A stretch of DNA of 64,000 nt from Thiohalophilus thiocyanatoxydans (GCF_004366735.1 NZ_SOQX01000005.1:138650-202649); one strand, 5' to 3'; shown: positions 54,384-62,874, counted from the stretch's first letter. Notes: a model not told the origin generated them from the sequence alone. Program-made: numbers and translations.

Positions 54384-54884
54384 TTAGTAGACGGGCACCA
54401 GGTGATATCCCTGTGCCTGGTAGCCGATCAGTGAAATAAACCCGTCACCAACCAGGTTCAGTTCGGGCAACAGGGTTTTGTTATCGATACCGAACACATC
54501 GGTTGCCACGGCACAGATTTCCTGTTTAATACCCAGTTCCGCAAGCTTTTCAACATTGCTTTCAATGTCCATCAGCAGGGCGCCGTGCTCTTCTTCAGTT
54601 TCCGCATTTGGCGAGGTGCTGAGATATTGAACGCTGGGACCAATATATACCATCACAAAATCTGGCGTCACGCCCTGTTCCTGCATCCCCTTGAAGGTGC
54701 CCTGAATGACCTCCAGATAGAAGTTCATTTTTTTCGCATCGGCAATATCGATCAGAAACACCGCCTGGCCGACTTTCAAATCCGCCAGTGCAGCCCGGTC
54801 GTTGACCTGGCTGCTGGCATGGCTATAGCTGGTTACCAGTGCCAGCGACAGAATCAGTAATGTGTAGTGAAACAATTTTCTCAT
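54384..54884 (-). CDS. Exported DsrE-like protein
   Basis: The 166-residue product has a signal peptide (FHYTLLILSLALVTSYSHA) and a DsrE/DsrF-like alpha/beta fold: QAVFLIDIADAKKMNFYLEVIQGTFKGMQEQGVTPDFVMVYIGPSVQYLS, NVEKLAELGIKQEICAVATDVFGIDNKTLLPELNLVGDGFISLIGYQAQGYHLV. One cysteine (EICAVATDVFGI) occupies a place like that of sulfur-carrying cysteines in DsrE proteins. It is the last gene of the TetR-controlled sulfur operon and overlaps the Cys-rich gene by four bases. It would act in the periplasm, unlike its cytoplasmic relatives. Confidence 0.85.
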   Translation of the reverse strand: MRKLFHYTLLILSLALVTSYSHASSQVNDRAALADLKVGQAVFLIDIADAKKMNFYLEVIQGTFKGMQEQGVTPDFVMVYIGPSVQYLSTSPNAETEEEHGALLMDIESNVEKLAELGIKQEICAVATDVFGIDNKTLLPELNLVGDGFISLIGYQAQGYHLVPVY

Positions 54885-55111
54885 GACGTACTCCGGGAGA
54901 GTTCTCGGTTTTGCATGTCCTGCAGATCAAAAAGCGAGCAATGGGTTTTGCGTGTTTGCTGGCAGTTTTGATCGCCGGGCTGATGATCGTATGAACAGCT
55001 TTTCTTTTGCAGTTCGCGATAGTCAGCTTCGCTATAGGCTGTAGCGGGGAGATTGGGCGGGTAATACACGCACCCCCCGCACAGCGCATTGACGTCAACC
55101 TTTTTTGACAT
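54881..55111 (-). CDS. Cysteine-rich small protein of the sulfur-relay operon
   Basis: The 76-residue protein MSKKVDVNALCGGCVYYPPNLPATAYSEADYRELQKKSCSYDHQPGDQNCQQTRKTHCSLFDLQ has five cysteines: CGGC at 11-14, then Cys 39, 49 and 58. Such a spread could bind an Fe-S cluster or zinc, or carry sulfur. No family was recognised. It overlaps TusA by 17 bases and the exported DsrE-like gene by four, so it is made with them. Confidence 0.8.
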   Translation of the reverse strand: MSKKVDVNALCGGCVYYPPNLPATAYSEADYRELQKKSCSYDHQPGDQNCQQTRKTHCSLFDLQDMQNRELSRSTS

Positions 55112-55331
55112 AGAACTGGATCACTCCATCACTTTGCCCTGATTCCATCAGTGTGTGTCCCGTCCGTTCGCACCAGGACGGGATATCCGTCAGCGTGCCG
55201 GGATCGGTGGCAATAATCTCCAGAATCTCGCCACTGTTGATCTTTTTCATTGCCACATTGGTTTCCACGATCGGCATGGGGCAGCATTTGCCACTGGTAT
55301 CCAGCTTGCTGTTCGCTTTGATATCACTCAT
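55095..55331 (-). CDS. tusA: TusA-family sulfurtransferase
   Basis: The 78-residue protein MSDIKANSKLDTSGKCCPMPIVETNVAMKKINSGEILEIIATDPGTLTDIPSWCERTGHTLMESGQSDGVIQFYVKK is a TusA: KCCPMPI has the sulfur-carrying Cys-Pro motif, with an extra Cys before it. TusA carries persulfide between enzymes of sulfur oxidation or tRNA thiolation. The company of DsrE proteins points to sulfur oxidation. AAGGAG before the ATG at 55331 sets the start. Confidence 0.94.
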   Translation of the reverse strand: MSDIKANSKLDTSGKCCPMPIVETNVAMKKINSGEILEIIATDPGTLTDIPSWCERTGHTLMESGQSDGVIQFYVKKG

Positions 55332-55342
55332 GTTGTTTCTCC

Positions 55343-55759
55343 TTAAAAATACTGACAATGTTCGGCTTTGGCGGCTTTTTCATTCAAAAACCACGATGCG
55401 CCGACGATACCGCTGGCTTCCGGGATCAGGTTGTCCTCGTTCACGCCAAAGATGCTGGACGCCAGAGAGCAGGCATAAAAATTCACGTTTTCGGTGGCTT
55501 TTAGCGCCTGGATCACGTCATAGATATCCGGGGGCAATCCGGCCTTCTCGACCTGCTGGCGAACCCAGCCGTCCTGAGCGGCATGCTCCCCCTGGATCAC
55601 CTGACCTTTGGCGCCCTCCTCGGTCAGCGCCCTGACCGCCCAGTTCACAAACAGCAGATCGACCTGGGTGCCCTCCGCCCCCTGCAGATAGGCGAAAGCC
55701 AGGGGGGTGAGCAGTTTGTCGTAGCCGTCCTCGCGGACCACGATTGCGAGTGATTTCAT
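55343..55759 (-). CDS. DsrE-family protein
   Basis: The 138-residue protein has the DsrE/F fold: MKSLAIVVREDGYDKLLTPLAFAYLQGAEGTQVDLLFVNWAVRAL, YDVIQALKATENVNFYACSLASSIFGVNEDNLIPEASGIVGASWFL. The cysteine in FYACSLASSIFG is placed like the active cysteine of DsrE (VYVCG-type). It starts the operon, right after a palindrome, and precedes TusA by 11 bases. It probably accepts sulfur from or gives it to TusA in the cytoplasm. Confidence 0.92.
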   Translation of the reverse strand: MKSLAIVVREDGYDKLLTPLAFAYLQGAEGTQVDLLFVNWAVRALTEEGAKGQVIQGEHAAQDGWVRQQVEKAGLPPDIYDVIQALKATENVNFYACSLASSIFGVNEDNLIPEASGIVGASWFLNEKAAKAEHCQYF

Positions 55760-55769
55760 CGTTGCCTCC

Positions 55770-55791
55770 TTAGAACGAACATTCGTTCTAA
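55770..55791. promoter_or_regulatory. TetR operator between tetR and the sulfur operon
   Basis: Arms TTAGAACGAA and TTCGTTCTAA flank CA, a perfect 10-base inverted repeat. It lies about 11 bases before the DsrE start codon. It matches the site upstream of tetR. Confidence 0.85.
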
Positions 55792-55833
55792 TTTATGGCC
55801 CAAAAAAAAGCCGGGGTCGCCTGAACCGAGGGT

Positions 55834-56424
55834 TCAGACCGCCACCGACCGCCAGGCACATTGCCAGATCTCATCGAGATAGTCCGGCAATGGCGCGTCC
55901 AGAATCCCGTCCAGACGTAATTGAATTAACCGCAGCGCCCCGCCAAACACCGCCGAGGCAGCCACGATCGGGGTCATCTCCCGGACTTCGCCACTTTCCA
56001 TCCCGGCCACCACCATCTCGCGCATCTGCACGAAGGGGCGCGAGGAACAGACCGGTTTCTGGTCCGGAATGAACTCTTTATGGCGCGAGAACAGCATGAA
56101 GCGCATTACCGCCGGCTCCTGCTCGGTCAGCTCGAACAGCAACGCAATCGCCGCCCGGCAGCGATCGTGCGCCGTAGCATGGGTCGCTTCGATCTCGCTG
56201 AAGCTCGACTCCATACGCTCGACCAGGGTCTCGTACAGACTGCGGGCGATACCTTCCTTGTCGCGAAAGTAGTGATAGATCGAACCGGTGCTGACCGAGG
56301 ACGCCTTGACGATGTCCGGAATCGAGGTATTGAAAAACCCCTGCTCGGTAAACAGGTTCAGCGCCGCGCCGAGCACCTGTTCGGTGGCCGGGGTTCGTTT
56401 GATTTCTGCAGTCGTCGTCGCCAT
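55834..56424 (-). CDS. TetR-family transcriptional repressor
   Basis: The 196-residue protein has the TetR HTH: ATEQVLGAALNLFTEQGFFNTSIPDIVKASSVSTGSIYHYFRDKEGIARSLYETL (about 14-68), and a C-terminal ligand domain (AVMRFMLFSRHKEFIPDQKPVCSSRPFVQMREMVVAGMESGEV). A Cys (PVCSSRP) could be a sulfur or redox sensor, which is speculation. Palindromes of the same sequence lie before it and before the DsrE gene, so it most likely represses both itself and the sulfur operon. Confidence 0.93.
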   Translation of the reverse strand: MATTTAEIKRTPATEQVLGAALNLFTEQGFFNTSIPDIVKASSVSTGSIYHYFRDKEGIARSLYETLVERMESSFSEIEATHATAHDRCRAAIALLFELTEQEPAVMRFMLFSRHKEFIPDQKPVCSSRPFVQMREMVVAGMESGEVREMTPIVAASAVFGGALRLIQLRLDGILDAPLPDYLDEIWQCAWRSVAV

Positions 56425-56431
56425 GCATCAA

Positions 56432-56457
56432 GACTAGAATGAACATTCGTTCTAGTC
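56432..56457. promoter_or_regulatory. TetR operator upstream of tetR
   Basis: Arms GACTAGAATGAA and TTCGTTCTAGTC flank CA, with one mismatch in 12. The core GAA-CA-TTCGTTCTA is the same as in the site before the DsrE gene. It ends 9 bases before the tetR start. Confidence 0.85.
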
Positions 56458-56557
56458 AAGCAATTAAATGCCGTATTAAGTGTATGCTTTTTGGTGAGCC
56501 ATGCCAGGAATGACCTGGTCAAAATAAGTCAGGGTTAGAAACGAACCCACCGCAAGT

Positions 56558-56586
56558 GATAATAAGCGGTGTTTGTCGCCGGCCCC
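56558..56586 (-). repeat. 3' hairpin element, copy 3
   Basis: It begins 20 bases after the stop of the MOSC fusion. On the minus strand it reads GGGGCCGGCGACAAACACCG then CTTATTATC; hairpin arms CGG/CCG, weaker than the others. Confidence 0.55.
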
Positions 56587-56606
56587 TTTCACTCGCAATA
56601 GTCTAT

Positions 56607-57962
56607 CTAATCAATATGTTGCACAATCCAGGCAGCAGGTGAAATATCCAGCCCCATAAACTCGTTGACCAGGTGTTCCACAAAAGCGCGTGAGCCGGCG
56701 ACATGAATATCACTGTTTATCAGAGGCGCATGAAGACGGACCCGTTCTGCGTTAAGCCGGTCCGGCGCGGCCTGAATCATCTGCCAGTCGGGATTTCTGG
56801 CCAGCAGGGTTCGGACCTCACTTTTCAGCCTTTGCGGTTCGTCTGCGCCCGGTTGATGGAACAAAAACAACTGATTGCGTTGTTCTTCAAGCTCATACAA
56901 CAGGCTGAGCATCGGCGCAATGCCCAGGCCCTGGCTGATTAGCACGGGCAGGCGGTCGTTCTCTTTTTCTATTGTCCGATACGTACCGTGTGGCGCATTG
57001 CAAAATATATGTTCACCGGTTTCCAGGCCGACCAGGTGAGAAGCCACAGGGTCGTGAGTGTCGGTTGGGTCAGGTGAAGCCCGGTGACGCACAATGATCC
57101 GGTAAGTTGACAGGTCTTTCGGATTACTGCAAAGAATGCAGGGTTGGCGTTGCTGGTTAGCACTGTGTCCGGCCAGCACGACCGTGAGCTGTTGCCCCCC
57201 ATGGAACGGCGCCAGTGGCCTGCCCTTTGCACACTTCAGGTCGAGCAAAAACGTGTCCTCGCTTTCTTGCTCACGACGCACCACCTCGAATTTACGCAAG
57301 CCGTGCCAGCCGTTGGCGGTCTGGGCCCGATTCAGTTTGGCTTCGATTGTCTCGCGCCAGGCCGGCATCAGGTCGCGGGCCTGCAACAGGTATTGCAGCG
57401 CCTCACTGTCCCAGTATTCGTAAAATGATATGCGTACAAATTCTTCCATTGTTGGGGAGCTTTCATCGCGTTCGAGCAGTTCGATACCGTCGTCTGCTTT
57501 CAAGGTACCTTCACTCAGCACACGAAAATAATAGCCAACCTTGCGCGAGGCCAGGAACATGGGCGCAAAGCGCAGCCCCATGCGCTCGTTAAGCTTGTTG
57601 CAGGGGATGCGCGGATAGGCCACCTGCAATACCGTGTTACCAAAGCGAAACACGTCCCCGATACGCACTTCCTCCTCCAGCAGGCCGGTCACAGTCAGAT
57701 TCTCCCCGAACTGTCCCACCGGGAATGGTTCGTCGCGGCCCAGTTTGCGCTGCCAGTATGCATAATGCTCAAAGGGATAGGCATAGACCGCGCTGTGCTC
57801 CAGCCCCATCTTACGTTTCTCGATACGCACATCACCTTGCAGCCCGAAGCGGGTGACGGTGACTGTCCCGGTGACGGGCATTTTGTAGATACCGGTTTGA
57901 GCAGGGCGGTTCTTGATGGTGACTTCCTGGCTGCTGCCGACATTGACAGAAAGAATGTGCAT
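56607..57962 (-). CDS. MOSC-domain / flavin reductase fusion lacking a 2Fe-2S domain
   Basis: The 451-residue protein joins a MOSC domain (about 1-200: GTVTVTRFGLQGDVRIEKRKMGLEHSAVYAYPFEHYAYW, QFGENLTVTG, AYPRIPCNKLNERMG with the MOSC cysteine) to a ferredoxin-reductase-like part (about 220-451: FEVVRREQESEDTFLLDL, GQQLTVVL, SQGLGIAPMLSLLYEL). The FAD-binding R-x-Y-S is replaced by QPCILCS. Related fusions usually end in a plant-type 2Fe-2S domain; here there is none. It may reduce N-hydroxylated or oxidised substrates at molybdenum, as YiiM does, but electrons would need another route. Confidence 0.82.
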   Translation of the reverse strand: MHILSVNVGSSQEVTIKNRPAQTGIYKMPVTGTVTVTRFGLQGDVRIEKRKMGLEHSAVYAYPFEHYAYWQRKLGRDEPFPVGQFGENLTVTGLLEEEVRIGDVFRFGNTVLQVAYPRIPCNKLNERMGLRFAPMFLASRKVGYYFRVLSEGTLKADDGIELLERDESSPTMEEFVRISFYEYWDSEALQYLLQARDLMPAWRETIEAKLNRAQTANGWHGLRKFEVVRREQESEDTFLLDLKCAKGRPLAPFHGGQQLTVVLAGHSANQQRQPCILCSNPKDLSTYRIIVRHRASPDPTDTHDPVASHLVGLETGEHIFCNAPHGTYRTIEKENDRLPVLISQGLGIAPMLSLLYELEEQRNQLFLFHQPGADEPQRLKSEVRTLLARNPDWQMIQAAPDRLNAERVRLHAPLINSDIHVAGSRAFVEHLVNEFMGLDISPAAWIVQHID

Positions 57963-58058
57963 TATATCGCTACAACTCTGGATAATTTGAGGTGTATCCT
58001 ATTATACATATAGCATATAGTTTTTTACCACATGTATGCCGGTTTCGAAGGGGGGCTG

Positions 58059-59297
58059 ATGTCAAAAAGTCTGGAGGATGCGCTCAGTCAGGGTTCATGG
58101 TCGGTGTCAGCCGTTATGTTTGATCTCAATGCCATGCATGATGATGAAGGGCGCCCGATCTCCGAGCGGCGCGCCGATGCCATGGCAAGGATTGGCGTGG
58201 AAATGGAAATGAAACTTTGTCCATTTTCCGACATTCGTAAAGATAAATGGATGAATGTCTCGGCCCTGGAACAAATCACAAGCTACCTGAATCCTGTTCT
58301 TGAGGAAATGGAAGCATTCAGACGTCATGCCAGAAGTGACGATGCCACCTGGGACGAGATTCTCTCCTGTGTTATCGACCAGTTAGCCGGTCCTGCCATC
58401 TACCTGTTGCAACAGCGCAGTCTACACGGGCCGGTTCCCGCAAGGATTGCTGTCGGCCATAAGCTTGCCGCCGGCATGTTTGGTGTCATGCGGGGGTTGT
58501 GCGAGCGCCGTGCACTGGGTACCGAGCCGCCAGTGTCGGTTGACTCATTTATGAATCTGATCGAGGAGACAGGGGCCCTGGTTGGTGCCACCTATGAGGC
58601 CTGTGCCGGTTCAATGCCCATGATACAAAAGGCCAGTACCGCACTCATAGAAGGCAACGCCAACAACCCGCTTGAAATTGATTCTCAGCGGCTCAACCTG
58701 GCCCGCCACCTGGCACTACAGGTACAACTGGGTATCTTCTGGCATTTATATGACCATGTTCATTTGTGGTCACTGCTGCAGGGCGAGTTCAGGGAGCACC
58801 TGGCACCCTTTAATCAATTCCTGACGCAAAAGCTTGAACGTGCCGCGAACGATCTGGATAACCTTCCTCCCCAGAGACCAAACAGCGCCATGCTGCCCGA
58901 TGCACTCGACGCACCACAGCGTCAGCGGTTTACGACAGCACTCAACGATGCAGCCGATCCCCCATTGCTGGATGAGGATATGCGCACCGCCATTGAACTG
59001 CTTAACGAGCCGGGCAGCGCCATCCACTACAGCGGTGACACTGAACTGTTTGCACGGTCTGTAGCAAACTATCTCCACACTTATCGGTTGTTCAAGGCCG
59101 AGCTATCCAGGATAGAACTGGAACTACGCCGCCTGTTGGACTTTCCACAAGAGACACCAATCCGTCTTGGCCCGGCCGTGTTTCCCACTGCCAGGTCACT
59201 GCCCTGGTATGAACTTATCCTGGGCCGCCGCCACGGTGAGGCTGGACATCTGACAGGAAACCGCACCGGCGTGAGGATTGCGGCGCCAGGTGATTAA
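58059..59297 (+). CDS. Protein of unknown function, 412 residues
   Basis: The product is largely helical, has no signal peptide, membrane helix or recognised motif, and starts MSKSLEDALSQGSWSVSAVMFDLNAMHDDEGRPISERRAD. Cysteines are few (KLCPFSDI, LSCVID, GLCERRA, YEACAG). The ATG at 58059 follows a AAGGGGGG run, so it is preferred to the one at 58032. It is divergent from the MOSC fusion, with a short AT-rich promoter (TATTATAC, about 57995-58005) between. Apart from its place next to the ATP-grasp cluster, nothing points to a function. Confidence 0.75.
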   Translation: MSKSLEDALSQGSWSVSAVMFDLNAMHDDEGRPISERRADAMARIGVEMEMKLCPFSDIRKDKWMNVSALEQITSYLNPVLEEMEAFRRHARSDDATWDEILSCVIDQLAGPAIYLLQQRSLHGPVPARIAVGHKLAAGMFGVMRGLCERRALGTEPPVSVDSFMNLIEETGALVGATYEACAGSMPMIQKASTALIEGNANNPLEIDSQRLNLARHLALQVQLGIFWHLYDHVHLWSLLQGEFREHLAPFNQFLTQKLERAANDLDNLPPQRPNSAMLPDALDAPQRQRFTTALNDAADPPLLDEDMRTAIELLNEPGSAIHYSGDTELFARSVANYLHTYRLFKAELSRIELELRRLLDFPQETPIRLGPAVFPTARSLPWYELILGRRHGEAGHLTGNRTGVRIAAPGD

Positions 59298-59410
59298 CAA
59301 TGCGGCCTCCCTGTGTCACAGCCTCTTGATGCAATACGTGAAACCATGGTCTGCTCCTGTGATTCAGCAGAGAAGAGAAAAGAGCTTTACCCCCCCCCTG
59401 TTACGCTTGA

Positions 59411-60748
59411 TTATTGATGTCGATAGGCAAACCGAAAATCCAGCGCAGTGACACATTCCCGGTAGCGGGCCTGCAATTCCTGTCGCGTGTTGCCGGCAAC
59501 AAAGATCCAGGCAATATCGTAACTGTAACTGTCCTGCTCACGCAGGTTACACAGTTTCATACCTTCACTGACATTCACTCTGATCATCGCATCCGGAATC
59601 TGCTGTTCGATCCTCTGCACGTCTTCCTGGCCGGGGACGCGCTCCACGATAGCATCCTGAAACATCCGATAGTAAAACTTACTCGCATAATGGTATCGTC
59701 CCTGGCGATGCGGCATGCCTGGACGCAGGCCCAGCCCGACCTCGATCAGGCTCTGATGATTGGAGGCGCCATCGACCATGGCAAACAGATAACTGTGCGA
59801 CTGAGAAATCCGGGTATTGACTTCGAGAAGCCAGATCCGGTCATCGCGCTCATCCCAGAAAAATTCCGCATTGAAGGTTGAATTGTTAAAACCGATATAG
59901 TCGAGAAATTCCCGCGTAATACTGATCATACGCCGGGTGACCCGGCCAGGCAGCCTGGAAGGGTATTCATAACGGGAAAAGGTAGAGCGATTGGGGTACC
60001 GAATTGAATCGACAACCCCAAAGACATGACAGTCCCCCTCAAACACATAACCTTCCAGAGTGCATTGTCGTCCACTGACGATCTGCTCAGCGATACAATA
60101 GTTGAAATCCACTCCGGCAATTTCATCCGGCAAATTCGCATATTCCAGAATATGATCGAAGGGATCGGAGAGACGCCGGATATTGTCCCGGATCGCCTGG
60201 ATGCGTTTCTCAAACTCACTCTTATCATCAATACGAAACCCGAGATAGGAACCGGCCGACTTGACCGGCTTCAACCAGAACGGATAGTCCAGCTCGATTT
60301 GCGCCAGAGGATCATCGGCAAACGGATCGACCAGATTAAAATCCGGAATGTGATCCGGTATCACCCGACTCTGCTCCAGCCGACTCCAGTATTTGTGCTG
60401 GCATTTGAGCACGCTCTCCAGGCTCGCCGTCGGCAGGCCGAACTCACAACACAGAATAGGGACCATGAAACCCACCGGCATATCGATGTAACCGACAATG
60501 GCATCAATACTGCCCGGGAAAGCACGCAATTGTGCCCGGGCCTTTTCCAACGATTCCTTGACGCGGTAGACCTCCGGCTCCTCAATCTCCACGTTTTCAA
60601 GCAGGGTATGAAAAGTATACTGGTCTGCCCCCTCAATGGTTTGCAACAAGGCCCGGTTAAATTCATCAAGTCCTATGACGAAGATATTCTTGTGACTGCG
60701 TGTTTCAGCTGAACCTGATCTTTTGTTAGTTCGGGAATTCATGGTCAT
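59411..60748 (-). CDS. ATP-grasp ligase-like protein
   Basis: The 445-residue protein has an ATP-grasp fold: an N-terminal Rossmann-like part (SHKNIFVIGLDEFNRALLQTI), a PFWLKPVKSAGSYLGFRID ATP-binding Lys region (about 175-190), and metal-binding WDERDDRIWLLEVNTRISQSHSYLFAMVDG (about 305-335). C-terminal residues 400-445 close the fold. The E-x-N metal site is complete, so ligase activity (carboxylate plus amine or thiol) is likely. The substrate is unknown. It is divergent from a CocE-type hydrolase and a second ATP-grasp gene, with 73 bases between. Confidence 0.86.
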   Translation of the reverse strand: MTMNSRTNKRSGSAETRSHKNIFVIGLDEFNRALLQTIEGADQYTFHTLLENVEIEEPEVYRVKESLEKARAQLRAFPGSIDAIVGYIDMPVGFMVPILCCEFGLPTASLESVLKCQHKYWSRLEQSRVIPDHIPDFNLVDPFADDPLAQIELDYPFWLKPVKSAGSYLGFRIDDKSEFEKRIQAIRDNIRRLSDPFDHILEYANLPDEIAGVDFNYCIAEQIVSGRQCTLEGYVFEGDCHVFGVVDSIRYPNRSTFSRYEYPSRLPGRVTRRMISITREFLDYIGFNNSTFNAEFFWDERDDRIWLLEVNTRISQSHSYLFAMVDGASNHQSLIEVGLGLRPGMPHRQGRYHYASKFYYRMFQDAIVERVPGQEDVQRIEQQIPDAMIRVNVSEGMKLCNLREQDSYSYDIAWIFVAGNTRQELQARYRECVTALDFRFAYRHQ

Positions 60749-60821
60749 CGCATGTCAAAGGCCTTTTATTGTTCTAGTATAGATAGAGGCACAAAACAAA
60801 CCGGTCCCAGGTACCGACATC

Positions 60822-62843
60822 ATGAAAGTCCTTGATAGCTTTCCGTTTACTGTCCGTGCGATTGAAACCGAATGGATTCCCATGCCCGACGGGTGTCAAC
60901 TGGCGGCCCGCCTCTGGCTACCGGAAGGAGCCGAACGTGATCCGGTGCCGGCGGTGCTGGACTACAACCCGTATCGACGCCGCGATCATACCCGGCGGGG
61001 TGACAGCCAGATGATGCCGTATCTGGCCGGCCATGGTTATGCCTGTGTGCGGGTGGACATCCGTGGCAGCGGGGATTCTGACGGAGTCTTGGAAGATGAA
61101 TACCTCGAACTCGAGCAGGATGATGGGGTGGCGATCATCCGCTGGATAGCCGAACAGAGCTGGTGTAATGGCTCGGTAGCGATGATCGGCATCTCATGGA
61201 GTGGGTTCAATGGCCTGCAGATCGCGGCCCGGCGTCCACCGGAACTGAAGACCGTGATCAGCCTCTGCTCTACCGATGATCGCTACACTGACGATGTGCA
61301 CTATATGGGCGGCTGCCTGTTAGGCGATAACCTGTCATGGGCCTCAATGATGTTCGGCTTTAACTCGCTACCGCCGGATCCGGCGATCGTCGGCGAACGC
61401 TGGCGCGACATGTGGCAACAGCGACTCGATGGCAGTGGCTTGTGGTTGGAAAAATGGCTGCGCCATCAACGGCGTGATGGACACTGGAAACACGGCTCCA
61501 TCTGCGAGGATTATTCCGCTGTTCAGGTGCCGGTCTTGCTGGCCAGTGGCTGGGCTGACGGCTATTCCAATGCGATCTTTCGCATGCTCGAACACCTGGC
61601 TGTGCCGCGCAAGGCGCTGATTGGACCATGGAGCCACATTTACCCCCAGTACGGCACGCCCGGTCCGGCGATCGGCTTTCTCCAGGAGGTTGTGCGCTGG
61701 CTGGATCACTGGATTAAGGGCAAGGCCAACGGGGTTGACGAGGATCCACCGTTGCGGGTCTGGATGCAACACAGTGTATCGCCACATCCGACCTACGAAC
61801 ACCGTCCCGGGCGCTGGGTGGCCGAGAACGAATGGCCATCGAATTATATTAAACCCTGTACCTTCCACCTGGGACACCATTCATTACTGCATGATCCGCA
61901 ACCGGAGCACGAGGAAACCCTCTCTATCGAATCACCATTGAGTGTGGGAATGTTTGCCGGTAAGTGGTGTTCCTATGCCGCTCCGCCGGATCTTCCCCAT
62001 GATCAGCGCGAGGAAGACGGCGGGGCGTTGATCTTTGAAACCGAACCACTGGAGGAGGCCCTGGAGATCCTCGGACCGCCAGTGGCGGAGCTGGAACTCT
62101 CCGCCAATAAACCGGTGGCCATGATCGCGGCCCGCTTGTCAGACGTCGCGCCCGATGGCGAGGCCACCCGGGTTACTTACGGTCTGTTGAACCTTACTCA
62201 CCGCGAAAGCCACGAAGACCCGCAGCCCCTGGAACCACACAAACGCTACCGGGTGCGCGTGCAACTTAACGATGTGGCCCAACGTTTTGATAAAGGACAC
62301 CGGATCCGTCTGTCACTTTCGACTTCCTACTTCCCGCTGGCCTGGCCGTCCCCATCAAAAGTGTGCCTCTCGATTGACACCCATCTCAGCCAGTTTGTTC
62401 TGCCCGAGCGCCCACCGAGAGAATCGGACAAGACATTGCGTGAATTTGGTCTTCCCGAAGCGGCACCCGGCACGCCGCTGACCGCGCTTGAGCCGGTCGA
62501 TCAGCGCTGGACCGTCATCCGGGACCTGGGTAGTGACGTGTCCATGCTCAAAGTCGTGATCAATGATGGTCTGGCACGCTTCGAGGAACACGGCATGGAG
62601 GCCGGCAGCGCCATTGTCGAACGCTACAGCTATTATCGTGGTATGTATGCCTCGTTTCGGGGTGAAGTGACGGCCACCTGGCGACTGCAGCGCAAAGACT
62701 GGTCCATCCGTACCGAAACCCGCACAGTGCTGACCTCAGATGTACAGAACTTCTATATTCATGCCACGCTGGATGCCTATGAAGGCGATCGGCGCTTCGC
62801 GGCACGTGACTGGAATGTCACCATCGCACGTGACCACGTCTGA
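60822..62843 (+). CDS. CocE/NonD-family hydrolase (peptidase S15-like)
   Basis: The 673-residue protein is an alpha/beta hydrolase of the X-Pro dipeptidyl-peptidase/cocaine-esterase type: WIPMPDGCQLAARLWLP, DIRGSGDSDG, the nucleophile GISWSGFNGLQ, GWADGYSNAIFRMLEHL and GPWSHIYPQYGTPG (acid and histidine region), then a C-terminal beta-rich domain (about 420-560: YRVRVQLNDVAQRFDKGHRIRLSLSTSYFP). No signal peptide is seen. The enzyme would cut esters or amides, or transfer acyl groups. It is 31 bases upstream of the Ddl-like gene, so the two are cotranscribed. Confidence 0.93.
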   Translation: MKVLDSFPFTVRAIETEWIPMPDGCQLAARLWLPEGAERDPVPAVLDYNPYRRRDHTRRGDSQMMPYLAGHGYACVRVDIRGSGDSDGVLEDEYLELEQDDGVAIIRWIAEQSWCNGSVAMIGISWSGFNGLQIAARRPPELKTVISLCSTDDRYTDDVHYMGGCLLGDNLSWASMMFGFNSLPPDPAIVGERWRDMWQQRLDGSGLWLEKWLRHQRRDGHWKHGSICEDYSAVQVPVLLASGWADGYSNAIFRMLEHLAVPRKALIGPWSHIYPQYGTPGPAIGFLQEVVRWLDHWIKGKANGVDEDPPLRVWMQHSVSPHPTYEHRPGRWVAENEWPSNYIKPCTFHLGHHSLLHDPQPEHEETLSIESPLSVGMFAGKWCSYAAPPDLPHDQREEDGGALIFETEPLEEALEILGPPVAELELSANKPVAMIAARLSDVAPDGEATRVTYGLLNLTHRESHEDPQPLEPHKRYRVRVQLNDVAQRFDKGHRIRLSLSTSYFPLAWPSPSKVCLSIDTHLSQFVLPERPPRESDKTLREFGLPEAAPGTPLTALEPVDQRWTVIRDLGSDVSMLKVVINDGLARFEEHGMEAGSAIVERYSYYRGMYASFRGEVTATWRLQRKDWSIRTETRTVLTSDVQNFYIHATLDAYEGDRRFAARDWNVTIARDHV

Positions 62844-62874
62844 ATAAGGCCATCCAACAGGGACTGTCCAAAAT

